Positions 8,985-16,831 of a stretch of 64,000 nucleotides of DNA are shown here, in pieces (position 1 is the first letter of the stretch; the number at the start of each line of letters is the position of its first letter). The DNA is from an uncultured Microbulbifer sp. (GTDB lineage Bacteria; Pseudomonadota; Gammaproteobacteria; Pseudomonadales; Cellvibrionaceae). The notes beneath the pieces are model-generated. The model worked only from the letters and a program-made list of their open reading frames with translations, had not been told where the DNA came from and made no database searches. Both the position numbers and the translations under genes were made by a program. The stretch spans positions 43,792 to 107,791 of the forward strand of contig NZ_CANNGQ010000006.1 in NCBI RefSeq assembly GCF_947504145.1, read 5' to 3'.

Positions 8985-10490
8985 TTAAATCTGCTCCTCA
9001 ATCGGAAGCCGCGATAACAGGCGGGCCAACAGGCGCTGCCACCAATGGGTTTCCGGATCTTTACTGGTTTGCAGGACCTTTCCGTCCTCGTCCTGCGCGT
9101 GCCAGCGAATGTTCCCACTGTCACTCAGTTGTAGATGCCACGCCGCGTCGGGGGCCGTCCAGGTATCAAATAGCGCATTCAGCTGACGATTTATTTCTGA
9201 GTTCTCGATCAGCATACCGATCTCGGTATTCTGGATAATCGAGCGGCTATCGAGATTGATCGACCCCACAAACGAGCGGTCACCATCCAACACAAAGGTT
9301 TTAGCATGGAGGCTCGCCCGCGACTGCCCCTTGAACCAATGCAGCCGCTGTTTCTGCTCCGCTACTGGCCGCAGTTCCCACAGATTAACCCCAGCCTCCA
9401 ATAATGGCTTGCGATAGCGGGAGTAAGCGCCATGCACCACAGCCACATCGTTGGTAGCGAGTGCGTTGGTGAGGATGTCGACCTTGACTTCGGACTGCCG
9501 TAGCGTAGAAAACAGGTCCAGCCCCGGAACGCCGGGTATCAGATAGGCGTTGGTGATACGCAACTGCTGTTTGCACTGCTTGAGAATTTTTTCCAGTTTG
9601 TAACCGGGATATTCACTCACCGGTACACTGTCCCGATCAATCGCCTTGCGCGGTGGATCACTTAAGAGTGTGGCCTTACCCCAGTGAAATGACGTCTCAC
9701 CGCTCTTAAGCTTTTCCGCAAGATTGGATTTTTCAAGCGCCCGACTGAACTCGGTCTGCTTTTCTCCATCCAGATAACTCGTTACCAGGTCGCGTAAATT
9801 CTCCAGCGAGCAGGTATCGTCATCGACCAGCGCCAGCTCGGTGACGGGGATGGCCACTTCGCTGTTCCAGTACTCGTCAAAAATATCCGAGGCGTCCTGA
9901 ACCACCGCACCCACCGCCACCACGTCCACATCGAGAAATTCCGTTTCCGCCTTGGAGAAATAGCCGTCGGCAATATTGCGACCGCCGGTAATCATGACGT
10001 TGCCGTCGCACACCAGCAGTTTGTTGTGCATGCGGTGATTGATCCGCCCAAAGTTCAACAACTGCTCAATGCCTCGGCGCAGGCCACTGCGACCTTCCAC
10101 CGGGTTGAACACCCGTATCTGCATATTCGGGTGGCCATCCAGGGCCAGCACCCAGGGGTTGGTGACCCGGGTACCCAGGTCGTCCACGAGCAGGCGCACC
10201 CGCACACCGCGATCGGCTGCCTGCAGCAACAGGCCGGTGAGGATTCGCCCGGAAGCGTCATCGCTGTAGATATAGTATTTCAGATCGAGGGAGACGCGGG
10301 CTTCCTGAATCAGCACCGCGCGGGCGACGAAGGCGGAGAGACCATCGTGTACCAGGTGGAAGCCAGACTGGTCTGGATCGTGTAATTCAACCTCGCGGCG
10401 CAGACCGAGTGCGAGTGCCGAATCCTCGGCTGGCTCCAGAGCGGAAGAATCCGGGCCTGTGTCGTATTCGGTCTTTTTGGAGATTGTCAT
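8985..10490 (-). CDS. phospholipase D family protein, cardiolipin synthase-like
   Basis: A 501-residue member of the phospholipase D superfamily with two HKD motifs: HNKLLVCD near residue 155 and HAKTFVLD near residue 410, each followed by the usual G-rich strand (MITGGRN, FVGSINLDSRS). The arrangement resembles ClsC/YmdC-type cardiolipin synthases, which transfer phosphatidyl groups between phospholipids. There is no clear N-terminal transmembrane segment. The ATG at 10490 is preferred over a TTG at 10535, though neither has a strong ribosome site. It stands alone between two terminator-like hairpins, so it is probably monocistronic. The activity could also be a phosphodiesterase on another substrate. 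Confidence 0.85.
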   Translation of the reverse strand: MTISKKTEYDTGPDSSALEPAEDSALALGLRREVELHDPDQSGFHLVHDGLSAFVARAVLIQEARVSLDLKYYIYSDDASGRILTGLLLQAADRGVRVRLLVDDLGTRVTNPWVLALDGHPNMQIRVFNPVEGRSGLRRGIEQLLNFGRINHRMHNKLLVCDGNVMITGGRNIADGYFSKAETEFLDVDVVAVGAVVQDASDIFDEYWNSEVAIPVTELALVDDDTCSLENLRDLVTSYLDGEKQTEFSRALEKSNLAEKLKSGETSFHWGKATLLSDPPRKAIDRDSVPVSEYPGYKLEKILKQCKQQLRITNAYLIPGVPGLDLFSTLRQSEVKVDILTNALATNDVAVVHGAYSRYRKPLLEAGVNLWELRPVAEQKQRLHWFKGQSRASLHAKTFVLDGDRSFVGSINLDSRSIIQNTEIGMLIENSEINRQLNALFDTWTAPDAAWHLQLSDSGNIRWHAQDEDGKVLQTSKDPETHWWQRLLARLLSRLPIEEQI

Positions 10491-10631
10491 TTTCGATGGT
10501 AGACCCCGTGTGAGTATGCCCCTCGTCCGTGTCAATGTAATATAGCGCGCATGCCGCCTCTGCTACCGCACTGGCGGCTTTTTTGTGCCCATAATTCAGC
10601 AACACACAGCGGCAAACGGCTATCTACAGAC

Positions 10632-10662
10632 AAAAAAACGCAGCCAATGGCTGCGCTTTTTT
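10632..10662. terminator. bidirectional terminator at the end of the acyl-CoA ligase gene
   Basis: A 7-bp stem CGCAGCC / GGCTGCG with loop AAT is flanked by seven A on the left and six T on the right, so it can work on both strands. On the minus strand it ends the acyl-CoA ligase transcript 19 bases after the stop. Confidence 0.88.
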
Positions 10663-10680
10663 CAAAGGTTCGGTCGGGGT

Positions 10681-12282
10681 TTACGCCGGCTCTGCAGTCG
10701 ACGGAGTGCGCAGCTCTCTGCGCAGGATCTTGCCAACGGTGGATTTGGGCAACTCGCTCTGGATAACAATCTGCTTGGGCACCTTGTAGGCAGTCAGCTG
10801 GGTTCGGCAGAAGTCGATAACTTCTTGCTCATTAATTTCTCCATCGACCACCAGGTGTGCGCACACCGCTTCACCGGTCTGCTCACTGGGAACGCCAATC
10901 ACCGCGGCCTCAATCACCTGCGGGTGACGGCACAGCACATCTTCCACCTCGTTCGGATACACATTAAAGCCGGACACAATAATCATGTCCTTGAGGCGAT
11001 CGACGATGCGGATATTGCCGTTGTCCTGGATGAGGCCCACATCGCCGGTGCGGAAGAAGCCATCGCGCATGACCTCAGCGGTCGCTTCCGGGCGGTTCCA
11101 GTATCCCTGCATCACCTGCGGGCCGCGTACCACCAGCTCACCGCTCTCGCCTTGGGACACGGGATTGCCCTGTTCGTCCCACACCTGTACTTCGGTGTTT
11201 TCCAGTACCGGGCCCACGGTGCCGATTTCCTCGCGATCGAATTCGTTCAGGCAGATCACCGGCGAAGTTTCCGACAGCCCCCAGCCCTCGGTAACCGCAC
11301 AGCCGGTTACCTGGTGCCACAGCTCCGCCGCACTGCTGGTCAGTGCGGTACCGCCGGAGAAGGTCATCTTCAATGCACTGAAATCCAGCTGCTTGAACTC
11401 CGGGTGGCGGCACAGGCCCACAAACAATGTGTTGAGGCCGGCGAGACCGGTAAAGCGGAATGGCGCAATCATTTTCACAAAACCGTCGATATCCCGCGGG
11501 TTCGGAATCAGAACATTCAGGCTGCCCATGCCGAAAAAGGTCAGCATATTCACAGTAAACGCGTATATGTGGTACAGCGGCAACGGGCAGACAAAAATTT
11601 CCTCGCCTTCGTTACCGCGCTGCAGGATGCGTTGCAGCATCTGGTCGGTATTCGCCAACAGGTTGGCGTGGGTCAGGCTCGCCCCTTTGGCCACACCGGT
11701 GGTGCCACCGGTGTACTGCAATACGGCAATATCTTCGCGTGTTGCCGTGCTCTCCACCAGATCGCCACAAAGTGATCCGCGCTCCAGCGCGTCGACAAAC
11801 CCGTAGTAGCCCGCGGGCGCCGGCACCGCCTTACCCAGTAGATCTGCGGGACCGGTGACCAGTACATGTTCAATCTGTGTCGAGGATTTGATCTCTTCAA
11901 ACTTGTCGACAAAATCCGCCAGAATCACCAGTGCCTTGGCACCGGAATCGGAAAACTGATGCTGCATTTCCCGCGGGGTATACAGCGGGTTGGTATTGAC
12001 GACCACCAGTCCCGCGCGCAAAGCTGCATAAGCCGCAATGGGATACTGGGTGATGTTGGGCAATTGAATGGCGATGCGGTCGCCGGCTTCGAGGCCACAG
12101 TGATGTTGCAGCCACCGGGCCAGGTGCAGGGATTTTTCCTCGATCTCGCCAAAGGTCAATGTCTGTCCCAGGCAGTGATAGGCCGGCTTATCGTGAAACC
12201 GTTTCAGGCATCGGCCAATATAGTCAGCAAGATTGGCAGATCTCTGGCTCAGCTCACGTGCATTCATAGTTTGGTCTCTCAT
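10681..12282 (-). CDS. fadD: long-chain fatty-acid-CoA ligase (FadD-like)
   Basis: A 533-residue ANL-superfamily enzyme that activates fatty acids to acyl-CoA through an acyl-adenylate. GGAG five bases before the ATG at 12282 supports this start. Conserved motifs appear in order: the AMP/phosphate loop YTGGTTGVAKGA, GWGLSETSP, FRTGDVGL, the hinge RLKDMIIVSGFNVYPNE and the catalytic lysine region near the C-terminus (PKSTVGKILRREL). Size and motifs fit medium- or long-chain ligases such as FadD. It is the last gene of a minus-strand series after an SDR and a cupin gene, but 172 bp of tandem repeat separate it from the SDR, so it may have its own promoter. Confidence 0.9.
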   Translation of the reverse strand: MRDQTMNARELSQRSANLADYIGRCLKRFHDKPAYHCLGQTLTFGEIEEKSLHLARWLQHHCGLEAGDRIAIQLPNITQYPIAAYAALRAGLVVVNTNPLYTPREMQHQFSDSGAKALVILADFVDKFEEIKSSTQIEHVLVTGPADLLGKAVPAPAGYYGFVDALERGSLCGDLVESTATREDIAVLQYTGGTTGVAKGASLTHANLLANTDQMLQRILQRGNEGEEIFVCPLPLYHIYAFTVNMLTFFGMGSLNVLIPNPRDIDGFVKMIAPFRFTGLAGLNTLFVGLCRHPEFKQLDFSALKMTFSGGTALTSSAAELWHQVTGCAVTEGWGLSETSPVICLNEFDREEIGTVGPVLENTEVQVWDEQGNPVSQGESGELVVRGPQVMQGYWNRPEATAEVMRDGFFRTGDVGLIQDNGNIRIVDRLKDMIIVSGFNVYPNEVEDVLCRHPQVIEAAVIGVPSEQTGEAVCAHLVVDGEINEQEVIDFCRTQLTAYKVPKQIVIQSELPKSTVGKILRRELRTPSTAEPA

Positions 12283-12308
12283 ATGCGCTCCAAAATTATT
12301 GTTGTATT

Positions 12309-12420
12309 TTTGGGGTACTACTCGTTTGGGGTACTACTCGTTTTAGGTGCTAGTCGTTTTAGGTGCTAGTCGTTTTAGGTGCTACTCATTTGGGGTACAA
12401 CTCGATTGGAGTTGTACCCG
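12309..12420. repeat. seven imperfect 16-bp tandem repeats
   Basis: Seven contiguous 16-base units lie in the gap between the SDR stop and the acyl-CoA ligase start. Units 1-2 read TTTGGGGTACTACTCG, units 3-4 read TTTTAGGTGCTAGTCG, and units 5-7 are hybrids or degenerate forms. The array begins 27 bases upstream of the ligase start, in its 5' leader or promoter. Units fall into two sequence types arranged in blocks, which suggests slippage duplication of pairs. Confidence 0.9.
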
Positions 12421-12454
12421 TTTGCGAATTACGGCGTTTTCGATTTACCGCAGT

Positions 12455-13285
12455 TTATACGGCAGTCTTCTCGCCAAAGAGTTTCAGGGCCTTTGCCACT
12501 TTTTTATCCACAATCCAGCGGAAAAGCCCGGTGTGACTACGGGCTAGATAACGGGTAAGTTTTGCCTTGAAGCCCGGAGTAATCATAAAGGTGCGCTTGC
12601 GCAGGCCATCGAGAATACCCTGCACCGCTACCTCAACCGGAAGAACACCGGCGAATTCATTCACAATCTCCGTCACCTTGCTGCCAACCCGACGCTCTTC
12701 ATCCAGCATCGGCGTGGAGATTTCACCCGGACAGACTACCGACACATCGATGCCTTTCGGTTTCATCTCGGTACGCAGAACTTCCGCCAGGCCAACGACG
12801 CCGAATTTCGATGTGGCATAGGCACCGTGTGTATAGCTACCACACATGCCCGCCAGCGACGCAATCAGGGCCAGATGGCCGCCGGATTGCATATGCTTCA
12901 ATACGCCGGCGGCAAAGTTGCGGCTACCGTATAGATTGACCTTCATACTCTGATCAAACATGGCGTAGGACATTTCGGTAAATACTGCCGTGCGCAGGAT
13001 TCCCGCGCAATTGATGGCAAAGTCCGGGGCCCCCAATGTGCTTGCGGCTTCCTCCATGGACTTTTCCACCGCATCCGAATCGGTGATATCCACAAAATAC
13101 CGCTCCACCCGTGCGTTGGGAGAAAGTCCGTGTAAATCATTCAGCAGGGCATCGTCCACCTTGAGGTCGAAGATCGCCACAGAAGCTCCGTCCTTCAGTA
13201 ATGCGCGGGTCAAGTTAAGTCCAATGCCGCTACCACCACCGGATACAAACGCCACTTTAGGCGCGCCGTGTTTCCAATTGCTCAT
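12455..13285 (-). CDS. short-chain dehydrogenase/reductase
   Basis: A 276-residue classical SDR, an NAD(P)-dependent alcohol/ketone oxidoreductase. The cofactor motif SGGGSGIGLN is at residues 15-24, NCAG follows near residue 90, the catalytic serine lies in LIASLAG and the active-site pair is YATSK. PG beyond strand 6 reads VVCPGEISTP. GGGAG nine bases before the ATG supports the start. The cupin gene lies 82 bp upstream on the same strand, and a fatty-acyl ligase follows downstream. A shared pathway, for example oxidation of an alcohol to a ketone or aldehyde before activation, is inferred from position. The substrate cannot be predicted. Confidence 0.88.
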   Translation of the reverse strand: MSNWKHGAPKVAFVSGGGSGIGLNLTRALLKDGASVAIFDLKVDDALLNDLHGLSPNARVERYFVDITDSDAVEKSMEEAASTLGAPDFAINCAGILRTAVFTEMSYAMFDQSMKVNLYGSRNFAAGVLKHMQSGGHLALIASLAGMCGSYTHGAYATSKFGVVGLAEVLRTEMKPKGIDVSVVCPGEISTPMLDEERRVGSKVTEIVNEFAGVLPVEVAVQGILDGLRKRTFMITPGFKAKLTRYLARSHTGLFRWIVDKKVAKALKLFGEKTAV

Positions 13286-13367
13286 AATATTTCACTCCCA
13301 TTGCACGGATACTGCTGGCAACGGCGACGTTGGACGCGCCAGTGAGAATTACGCGAACCTGTGTCCG

Positions 13368-13901
13368 CTATTCGCCCAACACAATCATGTTCTCGCAGGT
13401 TTTACCCTCTGCTTCACACAACGCGCGGTAAATGGTCATCACGGCTTTGGCGTCCAGTACACTGGTCACATTGCCGTCATCGTCGATATTGACGTTGCTG
13501 CCGAAGATTGCGAACCAGACTTCCGCATCTTCCGTCGCATCGTCCGCGACGGAGAGCGTGTGTACGGAGTGCGCTGGCTCAAACAGGTAGGAACCAGCCT
13601 TGTTGATCTTGTCCGGATACTCCTTGTAGAACCATTCTCCCGCCGTGGTCACCGCAAATACCGGGCCCGTGTGGTAGTGGGTCTCCACACCGAAACCGGG
13701 TTTGAACTTGTTGCGGATGATCCAGAGATTCTGGTTGAGATCGACATGTAGCACCTGCAGCAATGAGCCGTCGGGCAGGCTGACCCAGGGCAGGTCATTT
13801 TCTTGAATCAGGATCGCCTCTTTGGCGTCGTCGCGGGATACCACGCCACCACTTTGCATTGCGGCCAGCAGGTCCATCACCGGGGTTTTCGCGTCACTCA
13901 T
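13368..13901 (-). CDS. cupin protein, 2,4'-dihydroxyacetophenone dioxygenase-like
   Basis: A 177-residue single-domain cupin. GGAGA six bases before the ATG at 13901 decides against the upstream in-frame start at 13970. The metal-binding strand reads HYHTGPVFAVTTAGEW, and a further His lies in FEPAHSVHTL. This arrangement and the LPWVSLPDG segment are typical of proteins annotated as 2,4'-dihydroxyacetophenone dioxygenase or acetylacetone-cleaving family, which cut carbon-carbon bonds with iron and oxygen. The true substrate is unknown. It heads the minus-strand series cupin-SDR-ligase and is divergent from an AraC-type regulator 185 bp away, its likely controller. Confidence 0.8.
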   Translation of the reverse strand: MSDAKTPVMDLLAAMQSGGVVSRDDAKEAILIQENDLPWVSLPDGSLLQVLHVDLNQNLWIIRNKFKPGFGVETHYHTGPVFAVTTAGEWFYKEYPDKINKAGSYLFEPAHSVHTLSVADDATEDAEVWFAIFGSNVNIDDDGNVTSVLDAKAVMTIYRALCEAEGKTCENMIVLGE

Positions 13902-14011
13902 CGCCGTTCTCCAATAGTTGCGTCGATAGTTTTTATTGTGTTTTCCCCTGCTCACAGCGCCAGCGCACATAATTTAGGGGTTACGCCAGTCTAGAAAGAC
14001 AGCCCGCCACC

Positions 14012-14051
14012 AACTTGACTTTTTGCGAACACAACTTGACTATTTGCGAAC
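14012..14051. promoter_or_regulatory. 19-bp direct repeat, candidate regulator-binding site
   Basis: AACTTGACTTTTTGCGAAC at 14012-14030 recurs at 14033-14051 with one mismatch, a 21-bp period or two helical turns. It lies between the divergent cupin and AraC-type genes, 36 bases before the latter's start. Direct repeats with this period are typical AraC-family operators. Assignment to this regulator is inference. Each half also contains a TTGACT that could serve as a -35 element. Confidence 0.55.
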
Positions 14052-14086
14052 TGTCGCGCGTCTATATAGAGAGCGAAGAATCAAAC

Positions 14087-15115
14087 ATGTTCCTGATCCG
14101 CAGCGGAGCCATCGAAGGCTACGAGCATCTGGTGAGCCAGTACGGGCAGAACCCGGCTGCGCTACTGCAGCAATTCGGTTTCAGCAGCGCCCAGCTGCGT
14201 GACCCCAATACCTATGTGTCCTATAACCGGCTCGCCGACCTGCTGGACGCGACTGCCCTCGCCTGCCGCGACACGCTGTTCAGCCTTAACCTGAGTGCGA
14301 CCCAGGGGCCTTTGGCGCTGGGCGAGATCGGTTTATCCATCCGCCAGCAACCCACAATTACCGATGCCCTTGCGTACTCCAGGCAACATATCAGCCTGCA
14401 CGCCTATGGCGTTCACGTACAGCAGGTCACCCGCGCAGACTCACTGGAACTACACCTGTCGTTCGATTTTTCCAACACCTCCGGGCTCGCCCAGCTCATG
14501 CAACTGAGCGCCGGCCAGGCATTCAACCTGCTCTCACAAATGGGGGGGAGTACCGCAAGTGTGAAGCTGCACCTGCCACAAGCGGCACCTTCCGAAATAC
14601 GGACGACACCCCAGCGATACGCGGGACACATCCTGTACCACAGCGAGTTCGCGGGCATCAGCTTTCCACTCAGCTGGCTGCCGCGAAAACCACAGTTTGA
14701 TGAGGCGCTGCTGCGGGCGCACTTCCAGCAGCGGATCCAGTTACTGGAAACCATCTACCCCGGGAACCTGCAGGCCCAGGTCCGCCATATCATCGGTAAC
14801 CTGCTGCCCAGTGGTGAGTGCAACATTGAGCGTGTCGCCGCGGCCCTCAATCTCCACCCGCGAGTTTTACAAAAGGCGCTGCAGGCAGAAAAAACGACCT
14901 TTCGCGAGCTGCTGCAGAAAGCCCGACTGGAAATTGCCAAGCGCAACCTGCAGTACGGGCAGCTCAGTATCACCGACCTGGCGCTCAATCTCGGCTATGC
15001 CGATGTCGCCATTTTCAGTCGAAATTTCAAACGCTGGACCGGGCAATCCCCACGGGACTGGAAGGCCAGGCACCAGAAAGCGCCGATGACACCAATCACA
15101 AAGTCGCGCCTTTAA
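14087..15115 (+). CDS. AraC family transcriptional regulator
   Basis: A 342-residue regulator. The N-terminal ligand-sensing half (residues 1-235) has the pattern of the arabinose-binding AraC_N domain seen in OruR-type regulators (LLQQFGFSSAQLRDP, ALGEIGLSIRQQPT). The C-terminal 100 residues hold the two helix-turn-helix motifs, with LQKARLEIAKRNL, SITDLALNLGYADVAIFSRNFKRWTGQSPRDWK as the family signature. The ATG at 14087 is preferred because the sensor domain begins there. An upstream in-frame codon at 14015 lies inside the direct repeat. Its divergence from cupin-SDR suggests it activates them. The ligand is unknown. Confidence 0.88.
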   Translation: MFLIRSGAIEGYEHLVSQYGQNPAALLQQFGFSSAQLRDPNTYVSYNRLADLLDATALACRDTLFSLNLSATQGPLALGEIGLSIRQQPTITDALAYSRQHISLHAYGVHVQQVTRADSLELHLSFDFSNTSGLAQLMQLSAGQAFNLLSQMGGSTASVKLHLPQAAPSEIRTTPQRYAGHILYHSEFAGISFPLSWLPRKPQFDEALLRAHFQQRIQLLETIYPGNLQAQVRHIIGNLLPSGECNIERVAAALNLHPRVLQKALQAEKTTFRELLQKARLEIAKRNLQYGQLSITDLALNLGYADVAIFSRNFKRWTGQSPRDWKARHQKAPMTPITKSRL

Positions 15116-15152
15116 TCCCAAGCCTCCGGATTAGCCATGGTGCGAACCCCGA

Positions 15153-15208
15153 TCAACTGTGTCCGGTCAACCGTGTCCGTTCAACTATGCCCACTCAACT
15201 ATGATTGC
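15153..15208. repeat. four imperfect 14-bp tandem repeats upstream of sulfatase 1
   Basis: Units TCAACTGTGTCCGG, TCAACCGTGTCCGT, TCAACTATGCCCAC and TCAACTATGATTGC lie head to tail in the leader of sulfatase 1, ending 32 bases before its GTG. All begin TCAAC and diverge at the 3' end. Confidence 0.8.
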
Positions 15209-15240
15209 TGGGACATGTTTTTGTGGTACCAGGAGTTCAC

Positions 15241-16755
15241 GTGAAAGCTAGACCATTATTTTCCGCCACCGCGGCCTTGCTGGCAGGAATCGCCGTATCC
15301 ATAACCACGCAGGCCGCAGAAAAACCGAACATCCTCGCCATCATGGTGGATGATGTAGCGCAGGTGTCTCTGAGCGCCTATTCCCATGGTATGACCTACC
15401 CGACGCCGAATATTGACCGCATTGCTAACGAGGGCGTGCTCTTTACCGACCACTATGCACAGCCCAGTTGCACCGCGGGCCGTGCGGCGTTTTTGATGGG
15501 CCAGCTGCCGGTGCGCACAGGTCTTACTACGGTGGGGCAGCCGGGCAACCCGCTGGGTATTAAAGAGGCGGACCCAACCCTGGCGGAATTTCTCAAAGAT
15601 CAGGGTTATATGACGGCGCAATACGGAAAAAATCATCTGGGCGACCTGGATGAGCATTTGCCCACCAAGCACGGTTTTGATGAGTTCTACGGCAACCTCT
15701 ACCACCTCAACGTGTCGGAAGAGCCGGAGCAGGCAGATTACCCGAAGGATCCGGAATTCAAGAAAAAGTTCGGCCCGCGCGGGGTCATCGAATCCTATGC
15801 CGACGGAAAAATATCCGACACCGGCCCCCTGACCCGCGAGCGCATGGAAACTTTTGATGAGGAAATTCTGGAGCGGAGCCTGAACTTTATGGAACGGGCG
15901 AAAAAGGCGGGCAAGCCCTTTTTTATCTGGCACGCCACCAGCCGGATGCACGTGTACATTCACCTGAAAGACGAGAGCCGCAACCTGGCTACCCAGCTAA
16001 GTTCAGAGGATGACCTGTTTGGCAGTGGAATGATCGAGCATGATGGCCATGTGGGTAAGCTGCTGGACAAGCTCGATGAGCTGGGTGTTGCCGACAACAC
16101 CATTGTCATCTACACCACCGATAACGGCCCAGAGCAAAGCAGCTGGCCCGATGCGGGGACCACAAAGTTTCGCGGCGAAAAAATGACAACCTGGGAGGGC
16201 GGCGTACGCGCACCTTTCCTCGTGCGCTGGCCCGGAAAGATTCCCGCCGGCCTGAAACGCAACGGGATCTCCGCTCATGAAGACGTGTTCCCAACCATCG
16301 CCGCGGCACTGGGCGAGCCAAACCTGCGGGAAAAACTCAAGAAATCCGACAAGGTGTATATCGACGGTGAAAACAACCTCGATTACTGGATGGGTAAAAC
16401 CGAGAAATCTGCGCGTAACAAGATTTTCTACTACTACGAATCCCAGTTGACCGCGCTGCGCGTGGGCCCCTGGAAAATGCACTTCGCCACCAAACCTGGC
16501 GGGCGCTACTACGAGGATATGGTCACCCACACCATGCCCAAGCTATTCAACCTGCGCAAGGACCCGTTGGAACACTACGATGGCGTGACCGGATTCCACC
16601 AGATTATGCGCAAGAGCTGGGTATTCCAACCGGCGATCCAGATCCTGAACGAGCACCTGGAAACCTTCAAGGAATTCCCACCGCGGCAGAAGTCCGCCTC
16701 GCTGAATATCAACAAGGCGATTGAAGCGGCGATGCAAGTGAACGAAAACCGCTAG
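15241..16755 (+). CDS. sulfatase 1, formylglycine-dependent arylsulfatase family
   Basis: A 504-residue secreted type I sulfatase that hydrolyses sulfate esters. The GTG at 15241 follows AGGAG by five bases and begins a signal peptide ending TQAAEKPN. The formylglycine motif is C-T-A-G-R with Cys77 as the residue to be oxidised by the maturation enzyme. Calcium-binding residues are expected in IMVDDV and in TTDNGPEQ, and other active-site residues in YGKNHLGDLDEHLPT. It is the most divergent of three paralogues here: the N-terminal strand reads IMVDDVAQVSLSAY where the others read IWGDDIGMWN. It sits alone between an AraC gene and a terminator. The native substrate, perhaps an algal sulfated compound, is not predictable. 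Confidence 0.92.
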   Translation: MKARPLFSATAALLAGIAVSITTQAAEKPNILAIMVDDVAQVSLSAYSHGMTYPTPNIDRIANEGVLFTDHYAQPSCTAGRAAFLMGQLPVRTGLTTVGQPGNPLGIKEADPTLAEFLKDQGYMTAQYGKNHLGDLDEHLPTKHGFDEFYGNLYHLNVSEEPEQADYPKDPEFKKKFGPRGVIESYADGKISDTGPLTRERMETFDEEILERSLNFMERAKKAGKPFFIWHATSRMHVYIHLKDESRNLATQLSSEDDLFGSGMIEHDGHVGKLLDKLDELGVADNTIVIYTTDNGPEQSSWPDAGTTKFRGEKMTTWEGGVRAPFLVRWPGKIPAGLKRNGISAHEDVFPTIAAALGEPNLREKLKKSDKVYIDGENNLDYWMGKTEKSARNKIFYYYESQLTALRVGPWKMHFATKPGGRYYEDMVTHTMPKLFNLRKDPLEHYDGVTGFHQIMRKSWVFQPAIQILNEHLETFKEFPPRQKSASLNINKAIEAAMQVNENR

Positions 16756-16783
16756 ATCTTCTTGCCTTCACTTTTCAGCAAAC

Positions 16784-16820
16784 GAAGCGCGCGGCCTACC
16801 TGGCCGCGCGCTTTCTATTC
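16784..16820. terminator. GC-rich terminator between sulfatase 1 and the octaheme gene
   Basis: An 11-bp perfect stem (AGCGCGCGGCC / GGCCGCGCGCT) with a 5-base loop ends in TTTCT. It lies between the convergent ends of sulfatase 1 and the octaheme lipoprotein gene, and the flanking A-rich left side may let it serve both. Confidence 0.8.
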
Positions 16821-16831
16821 AGTCCAATAAA

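Noticed and set aside
10585..11775. A 396-codon plus-strand frame opposite the acyl-CoA ligase gene
   Set aside because: The minus-strand ligase has all ANL motifs. The plus frame also runs through the terminator at 10632.
12309..12420. The 16-bp repeats as a CRISPR or iteron origin
   Set aside because: Units are contiguous without spacers, and no replication-initiator gene or DnaA-type box was seen next to them.
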